From NCBI GenBank assembly GCA_022508635.1, contig JAFLUV010000092.1, positions 1 to 9,646 on the forward strand: 9,646 nucleotides of DNA, in the 5' to 3' direction. The notes under the pieces were generated by a model. The model saw only the letters and a program-made list of their open reading frames with translations, had not been told where the DNA came from and made no database searches. Every line of letters begins with the position of its first letter. Within the stretch, counting starts at the first letter, position 1. This stretch comes from Prevotellaceae bacterium. GTDB lineage: Bacteria; Bacteroidota; Bacteroidia; Bacteroidales; Bacteroidaceae. Of this stretch, positions 1 to 6,138 are shown in pieces. The position numbers and the translations under genes were made by a program.

Positions 1-842
1 AGATAACCACCTTCACCAGTTTCCTTGTAGGAGAGTTCGCCCGAACTCTTGTGACCTGCAAACGGAGTAATGTCATGCATGTAGGCAAGACCAAAAGAGT
101 ACTTCTTGTAATAAGCATTCACACCTACCTGTGCACCAAACTGACAGAGCTTACCCACATGGAGCTTGCCGTACATCCAGCCGCCAGCGCGCTCCGACTC
201 CATCAAACTTCTGTGGTCGCGAGAAACTGTTGTACCCGTAGCAATACCTTTGCCATCATTTCCTGCAACAAAGTCCGTCATCGTGGTTGTCTCCCAACGA
301 TTAGCAACAAGGTTGAAGCGAGCATAGATGCCAGCGAAAGGAGCCAACGTGAGATTTTCAACACCAAAAGGATTCTTAAACTGATAGGTAAGACTCACAG
401 GTATCGTAAGCGAAAAAGCCTGAATACGGTAGTGGCGATACGTTTCCTCACCATCGCCCACATTGGAGTGGTATATATATATACTATCACCTTTACTTCT
501 GCCAGTGTGATACGTGAAAGTTGCACCGAGCTCCAAATAGAGTGGCTTAGTACCCATCAGCTTTATGTCACTAGTCCAACCCAGTGCAACACCACTCAAA
601 AAGAAATTGTTATAGTCGGGCGACTGTCCAAAGTTCGTATACTTAACATTTGTACCAGTATAGCCAATATGTACTCGCTGGAAGAAAGACTTCTCTATGG
701 GCGTGATGGGGAGATAGGCTTCCTCTTGTTCTGTGGCCTCTTCGCTTTCCGTCAAGCCAAGGAGTTCGTCATCATCCTGGGCAAAACCACCAAGGCTCAT
801 TGTCAGCAGCATAGCAGACAGCATTATTTTCATTGATTTCAT
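1..842 (-). CDS. Outer-membrane beta-barrel protein, 3' end cut off by window edge
   Basis: The reverse strand is open without a stop from an ATG at 842 to the window edge, giving about 280 residues and no stop codon, so the C-terminus is missing. The protein starts MKSMKIMLSAMLLTMSLGGFAQ, a signal peptide with likely cleavage after GGFA that leaves Gln at +1, common in Bacteroidota. An acidic, low-complexity segment follows (about residues 22-42, many D and E). The rest alternates polar and aromatic residues in beta-strand style (VHIGYTG, LYLELGATFTYH, FSLTIPVSLTYQF, LTLAPFAGIYARFNL, FGAQVGVNAYYKKYSFGLAY), as expected of an outer-membrane barrel of the general OMP_b-brl type. The function is unknown. 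A second Met at residue 4 is an alternative start, but the first gives the better n-region. It follows thyA on the same strand after 235 bp and has its own promoter, so it is probably transcribed separately. The opposite strand is also open over much of this region, but its product resembles nothing. Confidence 0.85.
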   Translation of the reverse strand, partial: MKSMKIMLSAMLLTMSLGGFAQDDDELLGLTESEEATEQEEAYLPITPIEKSFFQRVHIGYTGTNVKYTNFGQSPDYNNFFLSGVALGWTSDIKLMGTKPLYLELGATFTYHTGRSKGDSIYIYHSNVGDGEETYRHYRIQAFSLTIPVSLTYQFKNPFGVENLTLAPFAGIYARFNLVANRWETTTMTDFVAGNDGKGIATGTTVSRDHRSLMESERAGGWMYGKLHVGKLCQFGAQVGVNAYYKKYSFGLAYMHDITPFAGHKSSGELSYKETGEGGY

Positions 843-929
843 AAGTAAAGTATGTGTTTTAGTTTTGAATTTTTATGTTTTTCACACGTTTTGAAGGCAT
901 ATTTCTATGCTTTTTTATATTTCTTTTCG

Positions 930-961
930 CAAATTTACATTTTATTATTATTACCGCCAAA
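930..961 (-). promoter_or_regulatory. Bacteroidota-type promoter for the outer-membrane protein gene
   Basis: On the reverse strand, TTTG (958-961) is followed after 20 nt by TAAATTTG (930-937). This matches the Bacteroidota -33/-7 pattern TTTG...TAnnTTTG with normal spacing. Transcription would start near 923-925 and give a leader of roughly 80 nt before the ATG at 842. The surrounding 843-1077 gap is strongly AT-rich and holds no other gene I can support. Confidence 0.6.
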
Positions 962-1077
962 TAATTTTGCATTTATTTACTTAAAATCTTTAACTTTGGG
1001 TATCTTAAGGACATTTCTTTCTGATCTGTCTATAGGAATGATGAGCTCATTTCTGAACTTTTCACTTCATAAAATAG

Positions 1078-1875
1078 TCACACACTGACTGTTCCTTTGA
1101 TGGCAGGCCAAGGATTATAGTCTTCAAGGGTAAAATCTTCGTAGTGGAACTTGAAAATGTCCTTCACCTCAGGGTTGATAAGCATGCGAGGCAACGGGCG
1201 CGGTTGACGTGTAAGCTGTAAATGTACCTGTTCAAGATGATTGAGGTAGACATGAGTGTCCCCGGTCGTATGGATAAAATCACCCGGTTTGAGACCGCAT
1301 ACCTGCGCCATCATCATACAGAGCAAGGCATAGGAAGCGATATTGAAAGGCACACCAAGGAAACTGTCTGCACTGCGCTGGTAGAGTTGCAGCGAAAGTT
1401 TACCGTCTGCCACATAGAACTGAAAAAAAGCATGACAAGGAGGCAGGTTCATATTTTTCAAGTCTGCCACATTCCATGCCGAAACAATAATGCGTCGGCA
1501 GTCGGGATCACGCTTGATGGTATCGACAGCTTGCTGTATCTGGTCGATGAAGCCACCATTGTAGTCAGGCCAAGAACGCCATTGATAGCCATAGATATGG
1601 CCTAAATCACCCGTCTTAGGGTCTGCCCACTCATTCCAAATACGCACACCTCGTTCTTGCAACCACTTGGCATTAGTATTGCCCTGCAAGAACCACAGCA
1701 ATTCATAAATGATGCTCTTTAAATGCACTTTTTTGGTTGTAAGCAAGGGAAAACCTTCACTTAGGTTGAAGCGCATCTGATGACCGAAGATACTGATGGT
1801 GCCGGTACCAGTGCGATCCTCCTTGCGAACACCTTCGTCAAGGATTCTATTCAGGAGATCAAGATACTGTTTCAT
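1078..1875 (-). CDS. thyA: Thymidylate synthase
   Basis: This cytoplasmic enzyme methylates dUMP to dTMP with 5,10-methylene-tetrahydrofolate, releasing dihydrofolate. The protein has 265 residues, essentially the length of E. coli ThyA (264), and is colinear with it. Visible family residues are Arg21 in the phosphate loop (EDRTGTGT), Glu58 (IIYELLWFLQGNTN), Arg127-Arg128, the catalytic Cys147 in NLPPCHAFFQFYV, Arg167, Ser168 and Asp170 in LYQRSADSFLGVPFN, Asn178, and His208 and Tyr210 in GDTHVYLNH. All expected catalytic and nucleotide-binding positions are present. The start at 1875 gives the canonical MKQYLDLL N-terminus. It lies 54 bp downstream of folA on the same strand, so DHFR, which recycles its by-product, is probably co-transcribed. 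A weak GATTTTTG (1897-1904, reverse strand) resembles a -7 element, but no -33 partner is clear. The alternative flavin-dependent ThyX is excluded by sequence. Confidence 0.98.
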   Translation of the reverse strand: MKQYLDLLNRILDEGVRKEDRTGTGTISIFGHQMRFNLSEGFPLLTTKKVHLKSIIYELLWFLQGNTNAKWLQERGVRIWNEWADPKTGDLGHIYGYQWRSWPDYNGGFIDQIQQAVDTIKRDPDCRRIIVSAWNVADLKNMNLPPCHAFFQFYVADGKLSLQLYQRSADSFLGVPFNIASYALLCMMMAQVCGLKPGDFIHTTGDTHVYLNHLEQVHLQLTRQPRPLPRMLINPEVKDIFKFHYEDFTLEDYNPWPAIKGTVSV

Positions 1876-1929
1876 CTAAACATTTTGCATATATACCAAA
1901 AATCCACTTAAGGGCGGTTGACATTTATA

Positions 1930-2430
1930 TCATTTCCTCTTTTTTACATAATCTATAAAGTCGAAGTCCTGAGCATGTTTTTCGTCCTTTTCATGCTTTT
2001 CGCAGAAAGCGACTTCCCATTCACCTAGATCAAAGGCCGGGAAGAAAGCATCAGCCTCTTTAGGGGTATCATGGATCTCCGTCAGACATAGCCGGTCTGC
2101 AAAAGGCAAGGCTTCAGCATAGACACTGGCACCACCAATGATGTAGACATTCTCGTCAGCAGAACAACTGGATAGGGCTTCAGTAAGAGAGCTAAAAGTT
2201 ACCGCTCCAAGATAGTTCTGTTTGTTGTGGGAAAGAACAAGGTTCCGACGATTGGGCAACGCACCATTCGGCAGACTTTCAAAGGTCTTTCGCCCCATAA
2301 TGATGGTGTGCCCAGTAGTAAGTGCCTTGAAGCGTTTTAGATCGGCAGGTAGCCAGTAAAGAAGTTTGCCTTTTAAACCGATAGCCTTATTCTCGGCTAC
2401 AGCCGCTATGAGACTAATGCTTGGCATCAT
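1930..2430 (-). CDS. folA: Dihydrofolate reductase
   Basis: This cytoplasmic enzyme reduces dihydrofolate to tetrahydrofolate with NADPH, restoring the cofactor consumed by the adjacent thyA product. It has 166 residues, a normal length for a bacterial chromosomal DHFR. Motifs in order are ISLIAAVAENKAIG at the N-terminus, the catalytic acid Asp30 in LPADLKRFK, the NADPH-binding TIIMGRKTFESL (residues 42-53), YIIGGASVY (96-104), and LTEIHDTPKEADAFFP. The residue equivalent to E. coli Trp22 appears to be Tyr25, followed by Trp26 (LLYWLPAD). The first Met (2430) is chosen because its ATG overlaps the upstream hydrolase stop as ATGA, suggesting translational coupling; a second Met follows directly. 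The C-terminus is basic (VKKRK). Its chromosomal context beside thyA and its ordinary composition argue for the native enzyme, not an acquired trimethoprim-resistance gene. Confidence 0.97.
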   Translation of the reverse strand: MMPSISLIAAVAENKAIGLKGKLLYWLPADLKRFKALTTGHTIIMGRKTFESLPNGALPNRRNLVLSHNKQNYLGAVTFSSLTEALSSCSADENVYIIGGASVYAEALPFADRLCLTEIHDTPKEADAFFPAFDLGEWEVAFCEKHEKDEKHAQDFDFIDYVKKRK

Positions 2431-4160
2431 AGTTTCTTCATTTCTTTCAGGAAATCGCTAATGCGTTCCAGATAGTTATAACTGCCAGTACCGGGCGAAG
2501 CCGTCCGTTGGAAACAATGATTGCGCTTTGCCAGAACATGCAGTTCGCTCTGGATACCCATAGCTCGCATCTTCTCCCACGTCTTGACAGAGTTCATTGC
2601 TGCCCAGCCATCCTCGTCACCATGAATAAAAAGCATCGGTACAGTCTTGAGGTCGAAGTTAAACTCCGGTACGAGGACAGCATTGTCATCTATTCCATTT
2701 GTCGTATTGTGCTCTTCTGCACCATCCGTCAAGGCATAGGCAGGATAGATACCTATACCCCACTGCACATTGCAAGGCTGTTCGTCAAGTTTATCAATAG
2801 GAAGGTAAGCCTGCTGCTCAGAGGAGGTTACTCCCATCAAAGTGAGGTGTCCACCAGCACTACTGCCCATAATACCAATATCGTTCGGATCAAGCCCATA
2901 ACCTGCAGCCTTATTCTTGACGATGCGAATGGCTCGTTGTAAATCTTGCCATGCAGAGATATGTTTCTTCAGCCCCGTTTCTGCTGCAGGCCGAGGCGTA
3001 CGGTAACGCATTGTCACAACCGCCATACCCAGGCTATTAAGGTAACGACGGGCAGGTGCCACCTCAAATCCATCAGGAGAATTACCCATATAGCTACCAC
3101 CGGAATAAATAATTTGTATAGCCCTCGTCTTGAGGTTGGCAGGAATATGCCACTCGATGTAAGGTATACCTTGGTCAGCCTGCGGATAAGGCATTTTTCC
3201 ATCCGGCCAGATGTTCTCCTTGGCATACTTCGCACGGTCATTATCATTGTCAAAGCGGTTCATGATATCCACCTCGGGAGCAAGTGGCGTAAACAACAGC
3301 CCCAGTTGTTGCAGGAACTCGACAGCACGTTCCAAGCCATAAGCTCCATGACCCTTGTTAGGATAGAGGTGTAGTTCTGCATTGATATTTCTCTTGCGCA
3401 ATTGGCGGAACACCATCGTCGAAGCATTGGGACTATAGGGATCAGCACCGCCATGATGCAAGCTCATTGGACAAGTCTTCTCGTCAAAGTGAAAGATAGT
3501 GTCCAGCTTGACATCAGGACCATAGCCGAGACGAACGTTTGGAGTGCCGCCTTCACTGTCACTAAGAACGTAGGCCGGAGCATTGACAATGGCGAAGTTC
3601 ACGTGACAAGGCATATCGTCGAGAGCATCAACTCGGACATAGGCAGGTGTCTGCGAACTGGTGGCAAGAAGCAAAGCCAAATGCGAACCAGCCGACATGC
3701 TGACAGTACCTATCTTCTCCGGATCAAAGCCACGCTTCTTTGCTTCGCTACGTACCATGCGGACAGCACGCTGACCATCCTCCCAAGCTGTCTTATAAAT
3801 AGGCAGACCTTCGGGACGAGGAGTACGATAGACGAAGTTGACACACTGAAAGCCAAGTTCCGTGAAGCGCTTTGTCCAAAGCATAATGAGGTGGTCGTCA
3901 CAAGTATTGTAGTATCCGCCACCAGAGATAAGAATCATACAGCCGCCGTTAGAGGTTTCCGGCTTTTCCATCCACTCCAAATAAGGCATGCGGTAAGCAT
4001 CCGGCTTAAATCCCTCCTGGCGTGTCTCGGCAGTCATTGCAGCAAACTGCTGGGGCTGTGTGTCAGGCATCTTGCCTTTGGGCCAAAGCGCGATGTGCTT
4101 GCCAGCCTGCATACTGGCTACCATAAAGGCAGCAAGAAGAACAAGGAAATATCGCTTCAT
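2427..4160 (-). CDS. Secreted tandem alpha/beta-hydrolase (two esterase-like domains)
   Basis: The protein has 577 residues and a signal peptide (MKRYFLVLLAAFMVASMQA), so it should act in the periplasm or at the surface. It contains two homologous alpha/beta-hydrolase domains resembling the BD-FAE/acetylxylan-esterase-like group. Each is introduced by a WPxGKMP motif (residues 26-32 and 318-324) and a PYxEW motif. Domain 1 has an ISGGGYYN oxyanion-type loop, nucleophile Ser156 in SMSAGSH, Asp240 in HHGGADPYSP and His271 in NKGHGAYG. Domain 2 has YSGGSYMG, Ser434 in GSSAGGH, Asp517 in HGDEDGW and His548 in RNHCF. Both domains also share a YRTPRP segment, so both triads look complete. In domain 1 the first Gly of GxSxG is Ser. 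The likely role is to remove acyl esters from carbohydrate, but the substrate cannot be told from sequence, and a peptidase-like or lipase-like role is possible. The gene starts 23 bp after ribE and overlaps folA by 4 bp. Confidence 0.85.
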   Translation of the reverse strand: MKRYFLVLLAAFMVASMQAGKHIALWPKGKMPDTQPQQFAAMTAETRQEGFKPDAYRMPYLEWMEKPETSNGGCMILISGGGYYNTCDDHLIMLWTKRFTELGFQCVNFVYRTPRPEGLPIYKTAWEDGQRAVRMVRSEAKKRGFDPEKIGTVSMSAGSHLALLLATSSQTPAYVRVDALDDMPCHVNFAIVNAPAYVLSDSEGGTPNVRLGYGPDVKLDTIFHFDEKTCPMSLHHGGADPYSPNASTMVFRQLRKRNINAELHLYPNKGHGAYGLERAVEFLQQLGLLFTPLAPEVDIMNRFDNDNDRAKYAKENIWPDGKMPYPQADQGIPYIEWHIPANLKTRAIQIIYSGGSYMGNSPDGFEVAPARRYLNSLGMAVVTMRYRTPRPAAETGLKKHISAWQDLQRAIRIVKNKAAGYGLDPNDIGIMGSSAGGHLTLMGVTSSEQQAYLPIDKLDEQPCNVQWGIGIYPAYALTDGAEEHNTTNGIDDNAVLVPEFNFDLKTVPMLFIHGDEDGWAAMNSVKTWEKMRAMGIQSELHVLAKRNHCFQRTASPGTGSYNYLERISDFLKEMKKL

Positions 4161-4183
4161 ATCGTTATGGTTTTAATCTCAAT

Positions 4184-4786
4184 TTATAATAGAGCCTGCA
4201 TCCTGGCTAAATACTTCCCGATGATGTCGAACTCGATGTTTACGACTGTGCCTGGCTGAATGGCATGGAAGTTTGTATTCTCATAAGTATAAGGGATGAT
4301 ACAGACCTGAAAGGTATCAGCAGTCGGACGACAAACAGTAAGACTGACACCATTAACTGTGACGCTACCCTTGTCTACGGTAAAATAACCATGTCTGACC
4401 ATCTCGGGCGAGCTCTCATAGCGGAAAGTAAATTGGTAACTACCCTGTTGATCCTCGACAGCAATACAAATAGCAGTCAGGTCGACATGTCCCTGCACAA
4501 TATGACCATCCAACCGTCCGTTCATCTGCATTGAGCGTTCTACATTCACCTCGTCGCCTATACAGAGTAGCCCGAGATTGCTGCGTTCCAATGTCTCTCG
4601 CATTGCTGTCACCATATAGGTATCACCTTTTCGTTCGACAACAGTCAGGCACACGCCGTTATGAGCAACGCTTTGATCGATTCCAAGCTCTTGGGCAAAA
4701 GGACAAGTCAGCGTCAGGTGGACGTTATCCTGTTCCTTCTCTATGGCTATAACACGAGCCATACCTTCTACTATTCCAGAAAACAT
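4184..4786 (-). CDS. ribE: Riboflavin synthase, alpha subunit type
   Basis: This enzyme dismutates two molecules of 6,7-dimethyl-8-ribityllumazine into riboflavin plus the pyrimidinedione precursor, the last step of riboflavin synthesis in the cytoplasm. The 200-residue length fits the family. Its two pseudo-repeated barrels are visible: the N-terminal one starts MFSGIVEG (family MFTGIVE) with NGVCLTVV at 43-50; the second begins around GRLDGHIVQGHVD (90-102) and carries NGVSLTV (145-151), ending with an IIPYTYENTNF segment and DIIGKYLAR. The start at 4786 gives the canonical N-terminus. It appears to be the first gene of the leftward cluster, about 40 nt from a probable promoter. That leader is too short for an FMN riboswitch, and none is seen. 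The other riboflavin genes are not in the window. This family is also named ribC in some genomes. Confidence 0.96.
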   Translation of the reverse strand: MFSGIVEGMARVIAIEKEQDNVHLTLTCPFAQELGIDQSVAHNGVCLTVVERKGDTYMVTAMRETLERSNLGLLCIGDEVNVERSMQMNGRLDGHIVQGHVDLTAICIAVEDQQGSYQFTFRYESSPEMVRHGYFTVDKGSVTVNGVSLTVCRPTADTFQVCIIPYTYENTNFHAIQPGTVVNIEFDIIGKYLARMQALL

Positions 4787-4830
4787 AATGTGATCCGTAT
4801 TATTCGTACTTCATGTGCGATTTTGCGTTA

Positions 4831-4861
4831 CAAAGATATACTTATTCTACGAGAAAACAAT
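4831..4861 (-). promoter_or_regulatory. Probable promoter of the ribE cluster
   Basis: On the reverse strand, ATTG (4858-4861, three of four matches to TTTG) is followed after 19 nt by TATCTTTG (4831-4838), a full match to the TAnnTTTG -7 element. Transcription would begin near 4825, about 40 nt before the ribE start at 4786. It could drive ribE, the hydrolase, folA and thyA together. Confidence 0.5.
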
Positions 4862-4933
4862 ACTCTTACCTACAAAAATATCTTGTTACGTACAGTTTTA
4901 CATCCTTTAGCCGTTTATATCAATAATATGTTG

Positions 4934-4941
4934 TATCTTTG
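4934..4941 (+). promoter_or_regulatory. Probable -7 element for aroB
   Basis: TATCTTTG matches the TAnnTTTG consensus exactly and lies 28 bp before the aroB ATG, implying a leader of only about 20 nt. The -33 element is poor: TTTA occurs at 4906-4909 and 4914-4917, with spacings of 24 and 16. The strand and position make it a good candidate despite the weak upstream box. Confidence 0.45.
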
Positions 4942-4969
4942 CCGTGGGGTATAATACATTATATAATAT

Positions 4970-6022
4970 ATGGATAAACAAGATATTATCTTAAGTCGCA
5001 ACCTTGGACAGGACATTGAGAACACCATCATGGGTCAGCCTCATGACCGCATCTTTGTACTTACCGATACCACGACGCTCCGACTCTGCTGGCCTTTAGT
5101 AAACTCCTTGCATTGCTTCGACAGGGCACAAATGATAACTATTGGCGAAACTGACGAAAACAAGACGCTTGATTCTCTGGCCTATGTATGGACAGCTCTA
5201 CAGCAAGGAGGTGCCACGCGGCATTCGCTCATGCTGAACCTTGGCGGAGGCATGGTGACAGACTTAGGCGGCTTTGCTGCCAGCACATTCAAGCGCGGGC
5301 TTGCCTATATTAACGTTCCCACGACATTGCTTAGTCAGGTAGATGCCAGCGTTGGTGGCAAGACGGGTATCAACTTCGGCGGTTTGAAGAATGAGATTGG
5401 TGTTTTCAACTGTGCCAAGGCAGTCCTTCTCTCCAGTGAATTCTTACGTTCGCTTGACTCGCATAACATTCTTTCTGGCTATGCCGAGATGCTGAAGCAC
5501 GGTCTCATCAGCAATGTGGAGAATTGGGCTGAGCTGCTTCGCTTCGATCTTAGTAGCATTGACTACGAAAGACTTGGATCCTTGGTATCAAAGAGTGTGA
5601 CCATAAAAGAACACATCGTGGAGGAAGACCCCACAGAGAAAGGCTTACGCAAGGCACTGAACCTGGGACATACGGCTGGCCATGCCTTGGAAAGCCTCGC
5701 TATGGAAGAAGAGCGAACCGTCCTGCATGGCTATGCCGTGGCATGGGGACTCATTTGCGAGCTCTACCTAAGTACATTGAAGTGCGGCTTTCCGAAAGAC
5801 AAATTCCGCCAAACCGTGCAGTTCATTCACGATAATTACGGGGACTTCCCTATCGACTGCAAACAGTACGAAAAGCTCTATGCCTTCATGACACACGACA
5901 AGAAGAACGAAGGCAACAGCATCAACTTCACCTTGCTGGGCGACATTGGCGACATACGCATCAACCAGCAGGCTACGAAGGAAGAGATCTTCGACATGCT
6001 CGACTTCCTGAGAGAGGGATAA
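4970..6022 (+). CDS. aroB: 3-dehydroquinate synthase
   Basis: This enzyme converts DAHP to 3-dehydroquinate, the second step of the shikimate pathway, using NAD and a divalent metal in the cytoplasm. The 350-residue length is typical. Family motifs in order are the NAD-binding LGGGMVTDLGGFAAS (91-105), the signature PTTLLSQVDASVGGKTGIN (117-135, with Lys131), the metal ligand Glu173 in YAEMLKHG, Lys176, His234 and His238 in NLGHTAGHALE, metal ligand His253 in LHGYAVAWG, and DKKN at 310-313. All expected metal and substrate residues are present. The start at 4970 sits shortly after a -7 element. aroB is divergent from ribE. Its product leads to chorismate, the source of aromatic amino acids and of p-aminobenzoate for folate, which loosely connects it to folA and thyA. 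The other aro genes are absent here. The downstream glycosidase is 116 bp away and functionally unrelated. Confidence 0.97.
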   Translation: MDKQDIILSRNLGQDIENTIMGQPHDRIFVLTDTTTLRLCWPLVNSLHCFDRAQMITIGETDENKTLDSLAYVWTALQQGGATRHSLMLNLGGGMVTDLGGFAASTFKRGLAYINVPTTLLSQVDASVGGKTGINFGGLKNEIGVFNCAKAVLLSSEFLRSLDSHNILSGYAEMLKHGLISNVENWAELLRFDLSSIDYERLGSLVSKSVTIKEHIVEEDPTEKGLRKALNLGHTAGHALESLAMEEERTVLHGYAVAWGLICELYLSTLKCGFPKDKFRQTVQFIHDNYGDFPIDCKQYEKLYAFMTHDKKNEGNSINFTLLGDIGDIRINQQATKEEIFDMLDFLREG

Positions 6023-6034
6023 AGAGTATCACGA

Positions 6035-6113
6035 ACCAACGAATAAGCCCCTATATATACCAACGATAAGCCTTATACTTTGAATATACCAACAAACAAT
6101 CCCTATATATTTA
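6035..6113 (+). repeat. Three imperfect direct repeats upstream of the GH95 gene
   Basis: ACCAAC recurs at 6035, 6059 and 6088, so the copies are spaced 24 and 29 bp apart. Each copy is followed by a similar tract: GAATAAGCCC then CTATATATAC; GATAAGCC then TTATACTTTG; AAACAATCCC then TATATATTT. The third copy ends in TATATTTA (6106-6113), a one-mismatch -7 element. A TTTG at 6079-6082 lies 23 nt before it, so this block may overlap the GH95 promoter. It could be a regulator-binding array or a decayed duplication. The similarity is clear by eye but short. Confidence 0.4.
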
Positions 6114-6138
6114 GTAATCTCTCTGTAAACAAAATAAT

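Noticed and set aside
51..836. Long open frame on the forward strand opposite the outer-membrane protein gene
   Set aside because: Its translation has no signal peptide, domain or compositional logic, while the reverse frame over the same bases has a clean signal peptide, barrel strands and a matching promoter.
1041..1050. Perfect 10-bp palindrome ATGAGCTCAT downstream of thyA
   Set aside because: It has no loop and no following T-run, so it is not a terminator. A single short palindrome is expected by chance and no second copy supports an operator.
852..1088. 78-codon forward frame in the AT-rich gap between thyA and the outer-membrane protein gene
   Set aside because: It is rich in Phe, Leu and Tyr as expected from T-rich non-coding DNA. 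It overlaps the reverse-strand promoter and the thyA 3' end, and has no convincing start context.
3402..4259. 285-codon forward frame opposite the tandem hydrolase
   Set aside because: It runs antisense to a gene with two full sets of hydrolase motifs, spans the hydrolase-ribE junction, and its product resembles no known protein.
4787..4830. Possible FMN riboswitch ahead of ribE
   Set aside because: The predicted leader is only about 40 nt, far shorter than an FMN aptamer, and none of its conserved blocks is seen.
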